Positions 16,101 to 18,286 of a stretch of 18,286 nt of DNA are shown here, piece after piece. The stretch comes from Metaruminococcus_A sp964607135 (GTDB lineage: Bacteria; Bacillota; Clostridia; Oscillospirales; Ruminococcaceae). The position numbers and the translations under genes are program-made. The stretch lies in the NCBI GenBank assembly GCA_964607135.1, contig CAZSIV010000041.1:1-18286 (forward strand), in the 5' to 3' direction. Within the stretch, counting starts at the first letter, position 1. Each line of letters opens with the position of its first letter. The notes beneath the pieces are model-generated. The model worked only from the letters and a program-made list of their open reading frames with translations. It did no database searches and was not told the origin of the DNA.

Positions 16101-16748
16101 CCGGGCGGCAGAACGGATCTTCGCCTCCGCTTCAGCACGGTAATGGGCGGTGATATCCGCATTGACCTGATCGATCTTTTCTTGGGAAAGGGTGACGTCG
16201 ACCATATTGGAGATCAGCCCATTGGAAGAAACCGAAGCGACGCCCGGCACGCTTTCTATTTCCGGAATAATTTTATCGTTGATATACTGGGACGCCTCTT
16301 CAGCGCTGACCCCGTCGAGCGAAACCGCTGTCGACAGAATCGGCATCATGTCCGGGTTGAGCTTCATAATCATCGGGGAACCCACCCCGTCGGGGAGATA
16401 GCTCTCCAGCATGTCGAGGCGCTCGCGCATCTCAATCATGGCGGTATCCATATTGGTGTCCTCGTTGAATTTGAGGATCACCATGGAAACGTTTTCACTG
16501 GAAACGGAGCTGATCTCGCTGACATTGCTGATGGAAGCCATCCCCTGCTCCAGCGGGCTGGTGAGATGCGTTTCCACTTCCTCAGGAGAAGCGCCGGGAT
16601 AGGTCGTGGAAACAATGGCATAGGGAAGGTTAAAGCTGGGGATCAGATCTACCGACATGTTCAAATAAGACACGGCGCCCAGAACCAGAATAATAATGAC
16701 CGCGACTAAAATGGTAAATGGTTTTTTTACGCTGAATTTTGAAAACAT
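13191..16748 (-). CDS. RND efflux pump, AcrB/SwrC (HAE1) type
   Basis: A 1185-residue inner-membrane transporter of the resistance-nodulation-division superfamily, with 12 predicted membrane helices in two homologous halves (first helix at about 11-29; clusters at about 500-670 and 1020-1150). The TM4 region reads GVGMLVDNSIVVIENIFR, retaining the first of the two proton-relay aspartates of AcrB. The second is Asn, as in several Gram-positive homologues to my knowledge. It is about 120 residues longer than usual Gram-positive members because of a helical insert at about 205-345 holding two 36-residue repeats. The start is set at the ATG of MFSKFSVKKPF with GGAG six bases upstream; an earlier in-frame TTG is rejected. 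No fusion or outer-membrane partner gene is nearby, as for SwrC of Bacillus, which acts in surfactant and drug resistance. The substrate cannot be read from the sequence. Confidence 0.93.
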   Translation of the reverse strand: MFSKFSVKKPFTILVAVIIILVLGAVSYLNMSVDLIPSFNLPYAIVSTTYPGASPEEVETHLTSPLEQGMASISNVSEISSVSSENVSMVILKFNEDTNMDTAMIEMRERLDMLESYLPDGVGSPMIMKLNPDMMPILSTAVSLDGVSAEEASQYINDKIIPEIESVPGVASVSSNGLISNMVDVTLSQEKIDQVNADITAHYRAEAEAKIRSAARTEIIKQIDTQLETQREAALKQTLTAEMADAALAEPKKQALSAVDQQFEEQRQAMIAQGMTAEMADAALAEPKKQAIEAVEEKFEQQKQELMKQTVPADAVNEQIEAARKELYSKVDSQVDEVVRTQMSSLTIPEITITPELVGGVLSGENFSMPAGTVDGGDSVRYPVRVGDKIGSLDALSSLTLMEIPNYKSITLADVAEITPYNNADTMYSRVNGSHGVILSIQKQPDYSTAEVSHNIQERMEKIAAGNEAVRFTTLMDQGEYVDLMIGTIISNLLWGALFAIVILFIFLRKIKPTFIVGVSIVISVITAFVLMYFSGISLNMISMSGLALGVGMLVDNSIVVIENIFRSRREGMSAKDAAIQGAKEVSAAIISSTLTTVIVFVPIVFIEGITRQLFTDMALTIAYSLLASLVVALTVVPAACSTMLRKPIVQKRNFIDKMADGYAKLLEVSLRHSWVTIILCVVLLVSSVVAAFSSGTELFPEMDTGSITVSVDMPDDYNESDIFSALDELNETLIGIQDVDTVGILYTGSGSGGMMSMMSSGGTTIYVQLDENKTRSTGDVIQEIRDAAGGRPYEVTVSGGSSDISMLTGGQIVYEVYGKDLDSLRTAAKEISALIEETEGTTEVDDGLGKANREIRITVDKDKAIAQGLTVAQVYMAVREEIASDEVATVLTQDGLEYDVYVKDSRVSPVTGETLKNILIENQSGEKISLGDIASVGPAEGFTSIRHSGQERYVSVTASLKAGYNTGDVNAAIRSKIDSYSLPEGCRVEAGGESESITSTFNDLYLMIGLAILFIYLVMVAQFQSLLSPFIVMFTIPLAFTGAFLALFFAGMPVSVVSLIGFVLLVGIVVNNGIVFVDYANQQVRKGMSVAEALVLTGRRRIRPILMTALTTIIALTTMAFDASSGAELMRPMAITTIGGLAYSTLLTLFLVPALYKAFHRKNKEKAQEIPEPSAPAVPDEIGG
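15819..16034 (-). repeat. Two tandem 108-base repeats inside the RND gene
   Basis: Two 36-codon units, residues about 239-274 and 275-310, both begin TAEMADAALAEPKKQA after the first residue and continue with a Gln/Glu-rich helix (VDQQFEEQRQA, VEEKFEQQKQE). The nucleotide copies differ mostly at third codon positions, so the duplication is not recent or has been conserved at protein level. They form a predicted coiled-coil extension on the pump's outer porter domain. Confidence 0.85.
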
Positions 16749-16802
16749 CACACACTCCAATCCCGCCAGAAATCGTCACTGGACAGCTTTTGTTAAAAAT
16801 TT

Positions 16803-16820
16803 ACCGACCGATTGGTCGGT
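16803..16820. promoter_or_regulatory. TetR-type operator palindrome
   Basis: ACCGACC (16803-16809), spacer GATT, GGTCGGT (16814-16820): a perfect 7-base inverted repeat of the form often bound by TetR-family repressors. It starts 12 bases downstream of the -10 box of the RND promoter, covering the expected transcription start and early transcribed region. Confidence 0.85.
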
Positions 16821-16832
16821 GAGTTCTGCTTT

Positions 16833-16861
16833 ATTATAAAAGCGTAGAAAAACAAAGTCAA
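16833..16861 (-). promoter_or_regulatory. Promoter of the RND-tetR operon
   Basis: On the minus strand TTGACT (16856-16861), exactly 17 bases, and TATAAT (16833-16838), a near-consensus sigma-A promoter. The transcription start should be near 16826, giving a leader of about 78 bases. The palindrome just downstream suggests roadblock or initiation repression. Confidence 0.88.
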
Positions 16862-16935
16862 TGAACAGTTTTTTAATAAACTATAAAAGGAGAGGCTGTG
16901 AATTTTGCAAACAGAAGATTTGTCGGATTGACACT

Positions 16936-16963
16936 TGTTCCGAATAGAAGGTTGTGGTATACT
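16936..16963 (+). promoter_or_regulatory. Possible promoter of the secreted membrane-anchored protein
   Basis: TTGTTC (16936-16941), 16-base spacer, TATACT (16958-16963) preceded by TGG, giving an extended -10 (TGnTATACT). A better -35, TTGACA at 16928-16933, is 24 bases away and too far. The leader would be about 180 bases. Confidence 0.5.
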
Positions 16964-16982
16964 TAATAATAATAAATTCATT

Positions 16983-17022
16983 AGTGAAATAGAAGATTTC
17001 ACTGGGATATTTGGGATATTTT
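16983..17022 (+). other. Leader hairpin plus tandem GGGATATTT
   Basis: AGTGAAAT (16983-16990) and ATTTCACT (16996-17003) form an eight-pair hairpin, immediately followed by two direct copies of GGGATATTT (17004-17012, 17013-17021). They lie in the proposed leader of the downstream gene. Their role is unknown; they could be regulator sites or an RNA element. Confidence 0.4.
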
Positions 17023-17147
17023 CGCTCGTTATCTCGGTTCATGAGCGATGTTGATTATAGTGCCGTCGCAGGTGATCCAGGCCAAGTAATGTATCATTAA
17101 TTTGAAAGAAGATTGCCTTTTAATGAAATAATGAAGGAGAAGATCAT

Positions 17148-18056
17148 ATGAAAAATGTGAAAAAAAGACTTGTTTCCGCTGTTTTTGCCGTCCTGTTTTT
17201 GCTGACTGCGGCTGTATCACCGGCATTGGCCGCGTCAAGCGGTGATCTGGTTGATGTAGAAGAGCTCAGCTTGAGGATATCGGCCCCGAAAGACTGGCTC
17301 ATTTTTACCCGCAACACCCCGGCGGATGCGCCGGTTTTTGATGAATTCGAAGGCATCGATAAGGCATATATGGATCAGCTATTCGAACAGAATTCGATCT
17401 ATTTTAATGCTGTAGAGCCGAACGATGCGTCCCAGGAAATTGTGGTTACCATGGCGGAAAATCCGGTTTTGTTCGATTGGAACGGGCTTTCGGATGCTGA
17501 ATACAAGCAATTTGCCGACGAGATCATGAACGCCGACATGGAGAAAATCACCGGGATTTCCGGGGTGAAATACGACAGGGATTATGAAATGGTGGATCAT
17601 CCCCAGTGCAAGCTGATGAAGCTGAATGCGCGGATTATCAACGACCAGGAGCAGACTGCTCTGATTCAATACGTCACGGTCATCAACGGCCAGCACATCA
17701 ATATTACGCTGCGCTCCTATACGGGCTCCATCTCCTCTGAGGAAGAAAAAACGCTGGATCAGATTGTCCAGGAGATGGAATTTACCGAGGTCAAGGAGCG
17801 TCCGTTTACCATCGAATCTCTGTTCCGTCCGGATAAAATTGTCCTGACGCTTTGCATCGGCGGAGGCGCGGTTCTGCTCATCGTCGCCGTTGTGATCATC
17901 TGTGTGGTGGTAGGGAGCAATAAGAAAAAAGAAAAGCGCCGTCTTGCTCAGATGCAGCAGGAGCGGAACGACCTTTATAATGTACAGGTTCAGCCGGTAA
18001 TCGAACCGGCCCCCAAGGATGATACTGAGAATGGGGAAAACTCTGAACAGCACTAA
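17148..18056 (+). CDS. Secreted, C-terminally membrane-anchored protein, function unknown
   Basis: The 302-residue product has a Sec signal peptide (MKNVKKRLVS, a hydrophobic core, and SPALAA cleavage near residue 28). An external domain (about 30-225) contains LSLRISAPKDWLIF and a later INGQHINITLRS strand followed by LDQIVQEMEF. This pattern of an initial strand-Pro-x-x-W and a final Leu-rich helix recalls PsbP/DUF1795-like single domains, but that is a loose resemblance. A membrane helix (about 233-256) and a basic tail (KKKEKRRLAQ) ending in an acidic, disordered stretch place the C-terminus in the cytoplasm. Start: ATG with AAGGAGA seven bases upstream. It is transcribed alone: a divergent operon lies upstream and a hairpin downstream. 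Its role is not recognized. Confidence 0.85.
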   Translation: MKNVKKRLVSAVFAVLFLLTAAVSPALAASSGDLVDVEELSLRISAPKDWLIFTRNTPADAPVFDEFEGIDKAYMDQLFEQNSIYFNAVEPNDASQEIVVTMAENPVLFDWNGLSDAEYKQFADEIMNADMEKITGISGVKYDRDYEMVDHPQCKLMKLNARIINDQEQTALIQYVTVINGQHINITLRSYTGSISSEEEKTLDQIVQEMEFTEVKERPFTIESLFRPDKIVLTLCIGGGAVLLIVAVVIICVVVGSNKKKEKRRLAQMQQERNDLYNVQVQPVIEPAPKDDTENGENSEQH

Positions 18057-18103
18057 ACCATTGCAATGTCTTTTGACAAATTTTAGTTAGGAACGATATG
18101 GAA

Positions 18104-18140
18104 ATAAAGTCCACCGTCCGAAATAGACGGTGGACTTTAT
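18104..18140 (+). terminator. Long perfect hairpin after the membrane-anchored protein gene
   Basis: ATAAAGTCCACCGTC (18104-18118) pairs perfectly with bases 18126-18140 around a seven-base loop, 47 bases after the stop codon. The stem ends in TTTAT rather than a long U run, so termination is likely but may be weak; the arms are similar on both strands. Confidence 0.65.
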
Positions 18141-18173
18141 ATATACAGTTTAGCGGCAGCACACGCTTGTGGT

Positions 18174-18201
18174 TTGACAATAAGGGTGGTTGTGTTAGAA
18201 T
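18174..18201 (+). promoter_or_regulatory. Promoter pointing off the right edge
   Basis: TTGACA (18174-18179), 16-base spacer, TAGAAT (18196-18201). The remaining 85 bases contain no start codon with a clear ribosome binding site, so the gene served lies beyond the window. Confidence 0.55.
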
Positions 18202-18286
18202 TTTCATTCAGCAAAATTTGTATTGCATCATCCGGCACTGTAAAGTAAAGATGAAAAAATAGGGCCCGAAAACAGCGAATATGGTC

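Noticed and set aside
16059..16709. A 216-codon plus-strand frame opposite the RND gene
   Set aside because: It is antisense to the well-defined N-terminal part of the pump and lacks a ribosome binding site.
16928..16963. TTGACA paired with TATACT as a promoter
   Set aside because: The spacer is 24 bases, too long for sigma-A; a weaker -35 with a 16-base spacer was preferred.
17379..18053. A 224-codon minus-strand frame opposite the membrane-anchored protein gene
   Set aside because: The plus strand has a signal peptide, anchor and good ribosome binding site; the minus frame has none.
1..18286. CRISPR arrays, tRNA or rRNA genes
   Set aside because: No regularly spaced repeats and no cloverleaf or rRNA-like sequence were seen on either strand.

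Overview
The window looks like a piece of a Clostridia-type (Firmicutes) genome, probably a gut anaerobe. Supporting signs are strong AAGGAGG-type ribosome binding sites, a mobile module of the kind common in gut Clostridia, a MobV relaxase, a large serine recombinase, MacB-like ABC transporters without outer-membrane partners, and an RND pump with no adjacent fusion or outer-membrane protein. No species can be named from the sequence.

Left region (1 to about 500). The first 110 bases hold the 5' end of a minus-strand replication-initiator-like gene of the type carried by Tn1549-like conjugative elements. Its upstream region contains a Rho-independent terminator and, between the terminator and the ribosome binding site, a long nested inverted repeat that could fold into a structured RNA. 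This side reads as a conjugative-element fragment. It meets a second element at about position 499, inside the expected N-terminus of a CHC2 zinc-finger primase.

Mobile element (about 499 to 6486). All genes lie on the plus strand: CHC2 primase fragment, SF3 helicase/primase of the D5 type, MobV/Pre relaxase, a 57-residue orphan, RhuM-family protein, and large serine recombinase. This is the toolkit of an integrative mobilizable element (replication, mobilization, integration), with RhuM as the likely cargo. RhuM and the recombinase appear to be driven by a separate strong promoter inside the end of the small gene. The element ends in a perfect bidirectional terminator, next to the convergent host-side ABC gene.

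Transport locus 1 (6517 to 12234, minus strand, GC-rich). Reading in the transcribed direction, there is a decayed secreted amidase-domain protein, a small one-helix membrane protein, and two tandem MacB-like ABC exporters (N-terminal ATPase fused to an FtsX-type permease). The outside domain of the upstream exporter is strikingly AT-rich compared with the rest of the gene. The set resembles antimicrobial-peptide sensing or export loci, but the substrate is unknown.

Transport locus 2 (12531 to 16861, minus strand). A textbook promoter with a palindromic TetR-type operator drives an AcrB/SwrC-like RND pump followed 11 bases later by its TetR-family regulator, most likely a self-contained, drug-responsive efflux operon. 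The pump carries a tandem 36-residue repeat in a helical insertion.

Right end (16862 to 18286). A plus-strand gene encodes a secreted, membrane-anchored protein of unknown function with a long leader and a strong terminator hairpin. A good promoter points off the right edge.
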